Shown: positions 6,248 through 12,684 of the stretch, piece after piece
How positions within the stretch are numbered: position 1 is the stretch's first letter
Layout of the letters: each line of letters starts with the position of its first letter
Assembly: GCA_014534385.1 (NCBI GenBank)
Contig: JACVRP010000015.1
Location: 1-19,083, forward strand
Direction of reading: 5' to 3'
Origin: Cyanobacteria bacterium Co-bin13
GTDB taxonomy: Bacteria; Cyanobacteriota; Cyanobacteriia; Phormidesmidales; Phormidesmidaceae
Length of the DNA stretch: 19,083 nucleotides
Program-made: the position numbers and the translations under genes
Notes under the pieces: model-generated
What the model was told of the DNA's origin: nothing
The model's input: only the letters and a program-made list of their open reading frames with translations
Database searches by the model: none

Positions 6248-8038
6248 TTGTCCGCCTCAATTTCTGAAAGCCTCGGTTTGAGCAGCCCTGAGAGTTGGGT
6301 TGCCGCAGAGCGGCTGCTGGCTAACTACAGCCTTGCCCTAGAAGCTCAAATAGCTGAGCGAACTCAGGCCCTGCAGCAGAGCGAAGCAACTCAGGCCATC
6401 ATCCTCAACGCCATTCCAGACTTGCTGGTTCGCTACTCGGGAGAGGGCATTTGCCTGAGTCTGATGAACTCAGGAGAAGTTCCCCTACTAGCTCCAGTTG
6501 AAGAATTGGTAGGCAAACATCTTTCTGAGTTCCTACCCTCGCCACTAGCAGAGAGGCGGCTGCACTTCATCCGTCAGGCCCTAGCGACGGGCAAGATGCA
6601 GGTTCATGAATATCAGTTTGAGCAGGACGGTGTCTGCCGCTACGAAGAGTCTAGGATCGTTCCCAGCGGTGATAACGAAGTTCTGATTATCGTTCGCGAT
6701 ATGACGGAGCAAAAGCAGGCTGAAAATGCCCTGAAGGAAAGCCGGGCGCTCTATCAGTCTCTCACCGAAGTCCTACCCCACTGTCTCTACCGGGCTGATT
6801 TAGAGGGCCGCCTGATCTTTGCCAATCCAGCTTTTCTCAAAACACTGGGTAAATCGCTCAAGGACTGCCTGGGTAAGACTGTCTATGACTTCTACCCCCC
6901 TTCTTTGGCCGATAAATACACAGCCGACGACCTGCACGTTATCACCACGGGCGCTACGCTACACACCGTTGAAGCCCATAAAACCCCAGTCGATCACGAG
7001 GAAATCTACGTCCAGGTGGTGAAGTCTCCTGTCTATGGAGCAGATGGACAAATCACTGGGGTGCAGGGCGTATTTTGGGACATTACTAACCTCAAACGCA
7101 CCCAGGATGAACTCAATACCCAGAAGCAGTTTCTCCAGCAGGTGATCGACAACATGCCCAGCGCTACTTTTGTCAGGAACTGCCAGGGCCGTCTCGTTGC
7201 CGTGAACCAGGCCAGCGCCTCCATGCACGGCAAACAGCCAGAGGAAATGATCGGTAAAGTCGAAACGGAATTTAATCCCAACATAACCTCGGCTGAGATG
7301 GAGCGCCTTTTTTCGATTAACCAGCAGGTGATCAGCCAGCGCACTACCGTTCGAGAGGAACTCACCATTACCAATGTCTTTGGGGAGACGCGCTGGTATC
7401 AAACCATCATCAGTCCTTTTATTTCTCCTAAAGGTGAGGTGCAGGGCATTATTGGCAACTGCATTGACATCACTGAGCGCAAAGCAATAGAGGCGGCCCT
7501 GCAGGCAGCTAACCTGAAGCTAGAACGACTGGCCACCCTCGATAGCTTAACTAAGGTCGCCAACCGTAGGCGCTTTGATGAGTACCTGCAGCAGGAATGG
7601 CAGCGAATGGCCCGAGAAGGGCAGCCTCTGTCTCTGATTATGCTGGATGTAGACTACTTCAAAATCTACAATGACTTTCTTGGTCACCAGCAGGGAGATG
7701 TCTGTTTATTTACGGTGGCTCAGGCACTTTGTCGAGCGGTGAAGCGATCAGCAGATTTAGTCGCTCGCTACGGTGGCGAAGAGTTTGTCGTAGTTTTGCC
7801 GAATACTCGCCGAGCTGGGGCGATTGTGGTAGCAGAGGCCATTCAAAGCGAAATTGCCAGCCTGCAGATTCCCCATCCGAACTCTACCGTCAGTGCCTAT
7901 GTGACGGCTAGTATGGGCATTGCCAGCGCCATGCCAAGCAACGGTGGATCCTACGACGAGCTCGTGGCGGCAGCCGATACGGCCCTGTACCAGGCCAAGC
8001 GGCGAGGACGCGATCGCTACTGGGTCAGAATCCTATAG
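6248..8038 (+). CDS. Diguanylate cyclase with three PAS-like sensor domains (PAS-PAS-PAS-GGDEF)
   Basis: This protein, about 596 residues from TTG 6248 (639 from GTG 6119), is predicted to make the second messenger cyclic di-GMP from two GTP. A short helical coiled-coil-like linker (AERTQALQQSE) leads into three PAS-like sensory domains at about 45-160, 165-290 and 295-425. The first ends in IIVRDMTEQKQAE, the second in GVFWDITNLKRTQ and the third in GNCIDITERKAIE, the usual PAS-to-linker signatures. The GGDEF domain spans about 430-596, with LDVDYFKIYND for metal and nucleotide binding and an intact active site GGEEF (509-513). RSAD at 500-503 is the RxxD inhibitory site exactly five residues earlier, so product feedback is likely. 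There is no EAL domain and no clear membrane segment, so the protein is cytoplasmic. No heme or flavin ligand could be assigned to the PAS domains. A hairpin-bearing spacer separates it from soxG. Confidence 0.92.
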   Translation: MSASISESLGLSSPESWVAAERLLANYSLALEAQIAERTQALQQSEATQAIILNAIPDLLVRYSGEGICLSLMNSGEVPLLAPVEELVGKHLSEFLPSPLAERRLHFIRQALATGKMQVHEYQFEQDGVCRYEESRIVPSGDNEVLIIVRDMTEQKQAENALKESRALYQSLTEVLPHCLYRADLEGRLIFANPAFLKTLGKSLKDCLGKTVYDFYPPSLADKYTADDLHVITTGATLHTVEAHKTPVDHEEIYVQVVKSPVYGADGQITGVQGVFWDITNLKRTQDELNTQKQFLQQVIDNMPSATFVRNCQGRLVAVNQASASMHGKQPEEMIGKVETEFNPNITSAEMERLFSINQQVISQRTTVREELTITNVFGETRWYQTIISPFISPKGEVQGIIGNCIDITERKAIEAALQAANLKLERLATLDSLTKVANRRRFDEYLQQEWQRMAREGQPLSLIMLDVDYFKIYNDFLGHQQGDVCLFTVAQALCRAVKRSADLVARYGGEEFVVVLPNTRRAGAIVVAEAIQSEIASLQIPHPNSTVSAYVTASMGIASAMPSNGGSYDELVAAADTALYQAKRRGRDRYWVRIL

Positions 8039-8210
8039 CTGTCGCAACAGCCTGTAGGGCACGGTGATCTAGAAAGCCTACCCAAACTCGGTGCTTTGCC
8101 GATTGTCTCGGTCCCAAACTTTGTGGCCAAAGCTATGCCAAAGCCTACAGCTATTTTCGCTTGGGTTTGCCACCCATCTACCCTCCCACTCATCTATAGC
8201 TGTCGCCACA
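8033..8210 (+). repeat. Direct repeat pair CTATAGCTGTCGC(A/C)ACA bracketing about 144 bp
   Basis: Two 17-base copies, 8033-8049 and 8194-8210, differ at one position. The first overlaps the stop codon of the GGDEF gene. The DNA between has no long reading frame. It contains CTGTAGG near 8052 and CCTACAG near 8144 as a small inverted pair. The sequence is reminiscent of insertion-element ends in cyanobacteria, but no transposase is seen, so a mobile-element origin is only a guess. Confidence 0.45.
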
Positions 8211-8359
8211 TAGCTTAGGACATCCGATTTTTTGGAGGTGTGGGGGCTGCGCCCCTAGCCAGGGGTTCCACCCCTGCACCCCGTCCTAACACCAGTGGCT
8301 ATCGCTATACCTATTCTGTGGCTTACTAACTGGAGAATTGCTGTATATCAATACCGCCC
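8039..8359. other. Convergent intergenic region with repeats, no gene
   Basis: These 321 bp lie between the stops of the plus-strand GGDEF gene and the minus-strand hypothetical gene. They hold the second copy of a 17-bp direct repeat and a dense GC-rich hairpin element (8215-8289). I see no coding potential, tRNA or classical terminator with a T-run in the right place. Confidence 0.65.
8215..8289. repeat. Hairpin-rich palindromic element (75 bp)
   Basis: The outer arms TTAGGAC (8215-8221) and GTCCTAA (8283-8289) are exact reverse complements. Inside are GGGGC-TGC-GCCCC and CAGGGGT-TCC-ACCCCTG, the latter a perfect 7-bp stem with a 3-base loop. GGTG and CACC near the ends allow a larger fold. 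The G/C-rich run differs sharply from its surroundings and looks like a dispersed intergenic repeat of the kind common in cyanobacteria. It may also act as a two-way terminator for the two converging genes. Confidence 0.5.
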
Positions 8360-8845
8360 TCAAACCAAGTGTTTCACAACGCTTCGCTGCACTGCCCAGA
8401 TGCCGCCCGTCAGCGCTGCCCCTAGCCACAGCAGACCGCCCGTGTGGGAATGTCCTCCCAGCAGGCACAGGCTGCCGACGCCAAACAGGCTCAAAGCACT
8501 GCCGCCGATAACGACCAGCATTGTCTTGATAGCCTGAGTACCCTGAATGAGCTGCTGCGCCAGATCCTCGCCGCCAGTCAAGGCGGAGGTACGGAGGGCT
8601 TTTTGAAAAAGCTGATAGCGGGTGGAGTCGGCCTGGTAGTAGGTGCCCAGCTCACTATCTCGCAGGGATGCTACGGAGTGCAGGCCAAACTGTTTTGCCT
8701 GTGCGATCGCACTGCGAATTTGCCGTTTGGTCGCCACCGGCTGGAAGGCTTCAAAAATGGACTCCCGGTAGACGCCGGTTTGAGCCATTTCAAGAACCCG
8801 AGCCGTCAGCTCACCTACCGATAGCTTTTGAGAGGTCAGGGTCAT
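8360..8845 (-). CDS. Hypothetical protein with two C-terminal membrane segments
   Basis: This protein is 161 residues from ATG 8845, which has GGAAAGG a few bases upstream; a TTG at 8866 would add seven residues. I do not recognise a named family. The N-terminal two thirds (about 1-105) look soluble and helical, with a segment TKRQIRSAIAQAKQFGL that resembles a small helical, possibly nucleic-acid- or protein-binding module (weak inference). Residues at about 107-130 (LVVIGGSALSLFGVGSLCLLG) and 136-155 (LLWLGAALTGGIWAV) are two Gly-rich hydrophobic helices separated by GHSHTG, so the protein is probably anchored in a membrane. It is the last gene of the birA-M23-thioesterase run, 26 bp after the thioesterase stop. 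Sensible codon use and context make it a real gene. Confidence 0.75.
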   Translation of the reverse strand: MTLTSQKLSVGELTARVLEMAQTGVYRESIFEAFQPVATKRQIRSAIAQAKQFGLHSVASLRDSELGTYYQADSTRYQLFQKALRTSALTGGEDLAQQLIQGTQAIKTMLVVIGGSALSLFGVGSLCLLGGHSHTGGLLWLGAALTGGIWAVQRSVVKHLV

Positions 8846-8871
8846 ACTTGCCTTTCCGGCTGCCAACCTTT

Positions 8872-9318
8872 TTATGGTAGCCCCGTACTACTCTCAGGGG
8901 AACGGGCTTCACCAAATTGGTCGATCCAGCCAATAAGGTCCGGGGGCAGTGCCAGGCGAGATCGCCTCGCGGTATCGATACAAACGTGGCGAGATTGGGC
9001 CGTGGCCGCACTGCGCTCAGGCGTCTCCTCTAGGCAGAGGCGGTAGGAAATTTCAAAGGTGGTCGAGTCTACCTGCCGGGGCGTCAGATTGATGAGAATG
9101 CGATCGCCACAGGCCAGCGGCGATCGAAAGTCGATGCTGGCATGGACAATAGGATAGGCTATTGGGCCTCGGGCAAAAAAAGCCCTCAGGTCTACTCCGG
9201 CTGCCGCTAACGAGGCTTCGTAGGCTTCGTGGCAGAGCGTCAGACCGTTTGCGAAATAAACGACCCCTGCGCCATCCGTTTCGTGAAAGCGAATGGTTCT
9301 GGCATAGAGAAAGGTCAT
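8872..9318 (-). CDS. Hot-dog thioesterase, probable 1,4-dihydroxy-2-naphthoyl-CoA hydrolase
   Basis: This 148-residue 4HBT-type hot-dog thioesterase starts at ATG 9318. The N-terminus has the family's active-site region: IRFHETDGAGVVYFANG with Asp15 as the likely catalytic residue, then CHEAYEASL. The middle has VHASIDFRSPLACGD. In cyanobacteria this type (orthologue of Synechocystis slr0204) removes CoA from 1,4-dihydroxy-2-naphthoyl-CoA in phylloquinone synthesis, the quinone of photosystem I. That assignment is by family resemblance; other acyl-CoA substrates are possible. It lies 29 bp downstream of the M23 peptidase gene on the same strand. Confidence 0.82.
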   Translation of the reverse strand: MTFLYARTIRFHETDGAGVVYFANGLTLCHEAYEASLAAAGVDLRAFFARGPIAYPIVHASIDFRSPLACGDRILINLTPRQVDSTTFEISYRLCLEETPERSAATAQSRHVCIDTARRSRLALPPDLIGWIDQFGEARSPESSTGLP

Positions 9319-9347
9319 GGCCTACAGCAGAGACTTGTCGACGGGGC

Positions 9348-10733
9348 TCAGCTGGCGTTGGGCTGGGCAGGGCGGTAGGGCAGATCTCCAGGCAGTCCCT
9401 CGGGGGCAGCCTCCGGTGCGGTTACAGGCCGGTTTAGCGCCTGGAGCGGGTTATTGATGATATTCATCAGGTTGGCAACGCCGTATTCCAAGATCTCTTG
9501 GGGATCAACTGCGATCCAGCCTTGGGCTGTCAGCTGCCGCATCTCAAAGTGGAGGTGAGGCCCCGTCGAGTTGCCGGTGCTGCCGACTAGGCCAATCACT
9601 TCACCCTGCTCAACCTGCTCCCCGGGCTGCACAAAAATTTGGGACAGGTGAGCGTAGCGCGACTCCAGGTCGCCGTCGTGGCGCAGAATCACCGTGAGTC
9701 CATAGCCGCCCAGAAAGTCGGAGACCGAGACCTGGCCCGCACGAGTTGCCATAACCGGAGTCCCCATTGGGGCCCCAATGTCGGACCCCGAGTGAAAGCG
9801 CCATTCACCAAAGATGGGGTGCATCCGCCAGCCAAACAGCGATGTGATGGGGGCTGGAATTGAGAGCGGGAAGATGTACTCTTGCGTGCCTCGCCGCAGC
9901 ACGTTGAGCGGCCTCAGCTTTTCATTGAGAGCCTCGCGGCTGACGATGGTGGTATTGCCCAGGCTAACGCCGCGACGGCTGACGTTGACGGGGCCAATCT
10001 GCAGCCCTTCTGTATTGGCACTACTGGCATTGGCGGCTGTTTGAGCCGAACTGGCGGCAGCAGCAGGGGCAGCTCCCCCACAGGACTGGGCCGGATTAGA
10101 CTGTCCGGCTGACACCGTGATCTGACAACCCGTAGAGCGTTCTGAAAACACTAGGGAGGGGCTTTGGGTTGCGCCAACGCTGTAGTCCGTCGGGTCGATA
10201 AAGACGCTGTTGTACCCTGCAGGCACATCCGGTTCAGCAGAGATGGCCGAGGGAACAGCCAGCGCCGGAGCCTCAGGGGCAGCTGCCGGGGGGGCCGGAG
10301 CCGGAGCCGGAGCCGCAGCGGGTTCTTCTACTGGAGTAGGTTCGACCGTCAGCTGTTGCGCAATTACGCTAATGGGAGCTGGGGCGGGCTGTTGCCGGTC
10401 GTTGCTCGCCTTGGTCGAGAGGGAGGCCGTAGGGGAGGTCCGCAGCGGCGAGAAGGTAGGTACCGGAGCCGGAGCTGCCGGTACTGCTTGCGGGCCTTCT
10501 GCAGGAGCCGGGGCTGAAGCTGCCTTTTGAGGAGTCAGCAGCTGTTCGGCCGTCGTGTAAATGGGGTCTTCTACTTCAGCAATTACGGGAGCCTCGGAGA
10601 TAGCCAGGCTGCTGCCCGTCAGGCCCAGTCCACCGCAAAGCGCCACGAGGCGCACCCAGAACAGGGGCACTGAAAAAGCTGTACGTTGTGAAGGTGTATG
10701 TCGGCTCATCCCGTTGTCGTCTTGGTTAACCAC
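9348..10733 (-). CDS. M23 family metallopeptidase with Pro/Ala-rich linker, envelope-located
   Basis: This is 461 residues from GTG 10733 (AGGG upstream); ATG 10709, eight codons later, is a good alternative start. A hydrophobic segment at about 22-45 is a signal peptide or membrane anchor. Residues of about 70-180 are an extended Pro/Ala-rich linker, partly encoded by tandem GGAGCC units on the plus strand near 10297-10314. Two cysteines flank a short section near 200-220. The C-terminal LytM/M23 domain (about 295-410) has GWRMHPIFGEWRFHSGSD with zinc ligands His314 and Asp318, YAHL with His362, and GPHLHFE with His393 and His395, so the catalytic set is complete. Such enzymes cut peptidoglycan cross-links, or act as envelope scaffolds when degenerate. 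The substrate is unknown. The gene lies 11 bp after birA. Confidence 0.9.
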   Translation of the reverse strand: MVNQDDNGMSRHTPSQRTAFSVPLFWVRLVALCGGLGLTGSSLAISEAPVIAEVEDPIYTTAEQLLTPQKAASAPAPAEGPQAVPAAPAPVPTFSPLRTSPTASLSTKASNDRQQPAPAPISVIAQQLTVEPTPVEEPAAAPAPAPAPPAAAPEAPALAVPSAISAEPDVPAGYNSVFIDPTDYSVGATQSPSLVFSERSTGCQITVSAGQSNPAQSCGGAAPAAAASSAQTAANASSANTEGLQIGPVNVSRRGVSLGNTTIVSREALNEKLRPLNVLRRGTQEYIFPLSIPAPITSLFGWRMHPIFGEWRFHSGSDIGAPMGTPVMATRAGQVSVSDFLGGYGLTVILRHDGDLESRYAHLSQIFVQPGEQVEQGEVIGLVGSTGNSTGPHLHFEMRQLTAQGWIAVDPQEILEYGVANLMNIINNPLQALNRPVTAPEAAPEGLPGDLPYRPAQPNAS

Positions 10734-10744
10734 GATGCCAAACC

Positions 10745-11626
10745 CTATGAATTGTAGCCCAGAGTGATTTCTCCTGGCCGAAGTTCTCTAATCCCTACGG
10801 CCGTTGACACTTTCGAACCCATGTCTTTAACCCATAGGTTGCCCGTTTGAGTGACGCCTTGAACTTCCCATTGGTGCCCATCGAGCACTAGAATCTGCCC
10901 CAGGTTGACCAGGCGAGTGCGGTAGACCTCCAAAAGCGCTGCGGTGCCATGGGTCTGCCAGAATAGGTAGCCCTGGAGCAGGCCATAGAGGACAACTGCC
11001 GCTGCCTGCTCCAGGCTATCGGGAGCAAAACCGGCAGCCAGTGGGGTAGCGCAGTCTACCTGAGTCGGTAGAGCAGGCTGCAGCTCTGGCCTAGGCTCCT
11101 TCCTAGCCGCCTCAAGCCAAGTAATCCCCGTGGGTGGAACGGGATTGCTAACGTTTAGACCCACACCAACCACTGCAGCCGTGATCTGTCCTTTCTCTAC
11201 ACGGGTTTCCGTTAAGATTCCGCCTAATTTGCGGCCTTGAAAGACAATATCGTTAGGCCACTTCACCTGAACCGGCAGGCCCAGGTTTCCTAAGCTGGTG
11301 GCAATGCCCCAGGCTCCTGCCAGGGTGAGCTGACTGCTGCAGCCTGCTGGCACCTCGGGCTGCAGGGCCAGAGACAGATAAAGTCCGCCCGGTGGAGACT
11401 GCCACGATCGCCCCCACTGCCCGCGCCCAGCATTTTGGCTGCGGGCCAGGACGGCAGTACCAGAGGGCGCTCCCTGGTCGATCAGTTCCCAGGCCGCAGT
11501 GTTGGTAGAGGGAACAGAGTCAAAGACATGGGGATGAAATCTGGGACGGATCGACCAAAATGGCTGAATCACTCCCAATTCCCGGGGATTTTCTTTGAGT
11601 GCTTGAGCCAGCCGTGCACGATCCAA
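10745..11626 (-). CDS. birA: Biotin--[acetyl-CoA-carboxylase] ligase (BirA, single-domain type)
   Basis: This 293-residue enzyme activates biotin with ATP and attaches it to the biotin carrier protein of acetyl-CoA carboxylase, the entry step of fatty acid synthesis. It has the ligase signature GRGQWGRSW (67-75) for biotinyl-AMP binding, LYLSLALQP, KWPNDI (122-127), the catalytic-type KLGGILTE (133-140), and VVGVGLNVSNP. There is no N-terminal helix-turn-helix, so it is a ligase without repressor function. The likely start is TTG 11626, helped by an AGGGGTGG sequence six bases upstream. It heads a minus-strand operon and is divergent from pgeF. Confidence 0.92.
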   Translation of the reverse strand: MDRARLAQALKENPRELGVIQPFWSIRPRFHPHVFDSVPSTNTAAWELIDQGAPSGTAVLARSQNAGRGQWGRSWQSPPGGLYLSLALQPEVPAGCSSQLTLAGAWGIATSLGNLGLPVQVKWPNDIVFQGRKLGGILTETRVEKGQITAAVVGVGLNVSNPVPPTGITWLEAARKEPRPELQPALPTQVDCATPLAAGFAPDSLEQAAAVVLYGLLQGYLFWQTHGTAALLEVYRTRLVNLGQILVLDGHQWEVQGVTQTGNLWVKDMGSKVSTAVGIRELRPGEITLGYNS

Positions 11627-11841
11627 CCTAAACCACCCCTAACTCTGATTGCTACGCTAGCACTCTATGAATAGGGCTTTAGTAAAAATTCCTCGAATTC
11701 CCGTAAGCCGCTCATGAAGAAAGATTGCTGGCCAGAGGACCTGCTTACCGGCGGAGATCGCATGGCATTCTGCGAGATTTCATATAGGCTAAACGGTGAT
11801 CGCCTGAGCAGTTTTGAACCCAGTTGGGTGCTTTTACAGCT
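11627..11841. other. Divergent intergenic region birA / pgeF
   Basis: This 215-bp spacer must drive both the birA and pgeF-tre transcription units. TATAGG near 11783 on the plus strand is a weak -10 candidate. No NtcA consensus, tandem repeat or strong hairpin was seen. Confidence 0.5.
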
Positions 11842-12663
11842 ATGCATACCTGGTATTGGCATACCTGGCAGGATCTGCCCTATCTTACCTGCAGCCTGCT
11901 AGAGCCTTGGCCCCATGGTTTTTTTTCCCAGCAGTTTTGGCCTCAGACGCCGGAGGATTTAGTCGCAGGATTGGCAGCAGAGGCAGCTGTCTACCGGGTC
12001 AAGCAGGTCCATGGCAATGCGGTACTTACCTCGGGCCAAATCAGGGCCTACGGGGCTGACCCAGCTATGGCAAGTGCCCGCCCTGAGGCAGATGCAGTGA
12101 TATCAGACGATGCTGAACAATCAGTCTGGGTGTGTACGGCGGACTGCAATCCGGTGCTCATTGCCGATGGCCGGACGGGACAAGTGGCCGCTATCCATGC
12201 CGGATGGCGGGGTACGTCTCTGAAGGTAGTGCCTCTGACCATTAACCGCCTGATTGCAGGTGGAAGTTGTCTTGGGGACTTAAGCATTGCCATGGGGCCT
12301 GCGATCGCAGGGGAAGTCTACCAGGTCTCTATTTCTGTTGCGGCTGCGGTGGGGCGCACCATTGCGCCTGATCAAGCGGCTCTGACCGATGAGGCCCTGG
12401 TTCGCTATCTGCAAACCCAGGAAAATCCGGCGGTGCTAAACGACCCCGAGCCGGGTCGCGTGCGGCTGGATGTGCGGCGGGTAAATGCGCTGCAGCTAGA
12501 GCAGTTAGGGATTGCCCCAGAGCAAGTTGCGATCGCACCCCACTGCACGTATCAAGAGCCTGAGCGCTTCTTTTCCTACCGCCGTGCCAGAGAGAAAAAA
12601 GTTCAGTGGTCGGGCATTGTCAGCACCAAAGCCCAGCCCACGTCCACGTCAGTTAACGCTTAG
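11842..12663 (+). CDS. pgeF: PgeF/YfiH family protein (multicopper-oxidase-like 'laccase domain' protein)
   Basis: This protein is 273 residues from ATG 11842; an upstream TTG at 11824 adds six residues and is less likely. The family's metal and catalytic triad is visible: QVHG (His57), CTADCNPVL (Cys102) and AIHAGWRGT (His119). The supporting motifs EADAVIS, AMGPAIAGEVYQV, VRLDVRRVN and ERFFSYRR are also present. Members act on purine nucleosides (phosphorylase/deaminase activities) or, as E. coli YfiH/PgeF, hydrolyse wrongly made UDP-MurNAc-L-Ser during peptidoglycan synthesis. The older polyphenol oxidase name is doubtful. It lies 21 bp before treZ and is probably co-transcribed with it, with no obvious functional link to trehalose. 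Confidence 0.9.
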   Translation: MHTWYWHTWQDLPYLTCSLLEPWPHGFFSQQFWPQTPEDLVAGLAAEAAVYRVKQVHGNAVLTSGQIRAYGADPAMASARPEADAVISDDAEQSVWVCTADCNPVLIADGRTGQVAAIHAGWRGTSLKVVPLTINRLIAGGSCLGDLSIAMGPAIAGEVYQVSISVAAAVGRTIAPDQAALTDEALVRYLQTQENPAVLNDPEPGRVRLDVRRVNALQLEQLGIAPEQVAIAPHCTYQEPERFFSYRRAREKKVQWSGIVSTKAQPTSTSVNA

Positions 12664-12684
12664 ACCTACTCAGGGAAGTGAAGT

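Noticed and set aside
6959..7402. 147-codon minus-strand frame inside the PAS-GGDEF gene
   Set aside because: It is opposite well-supported PAS domains and shows no family motif or ribosome site.
8033..8289. CRISPR array or complete insertion sequence
   Set aside because: There are only two copies of the direct repeat, no regular spacers, and no transposase frame between or beside them.
10164..10530. Plus-strand Gly/Ala/Arg-rich frames of 106-117 codons
   Set aside because: They are read opposite the Pro/Ala-rich linker of the M23 peptidase; the composition simply reflects the GGAGCC-type repeats.
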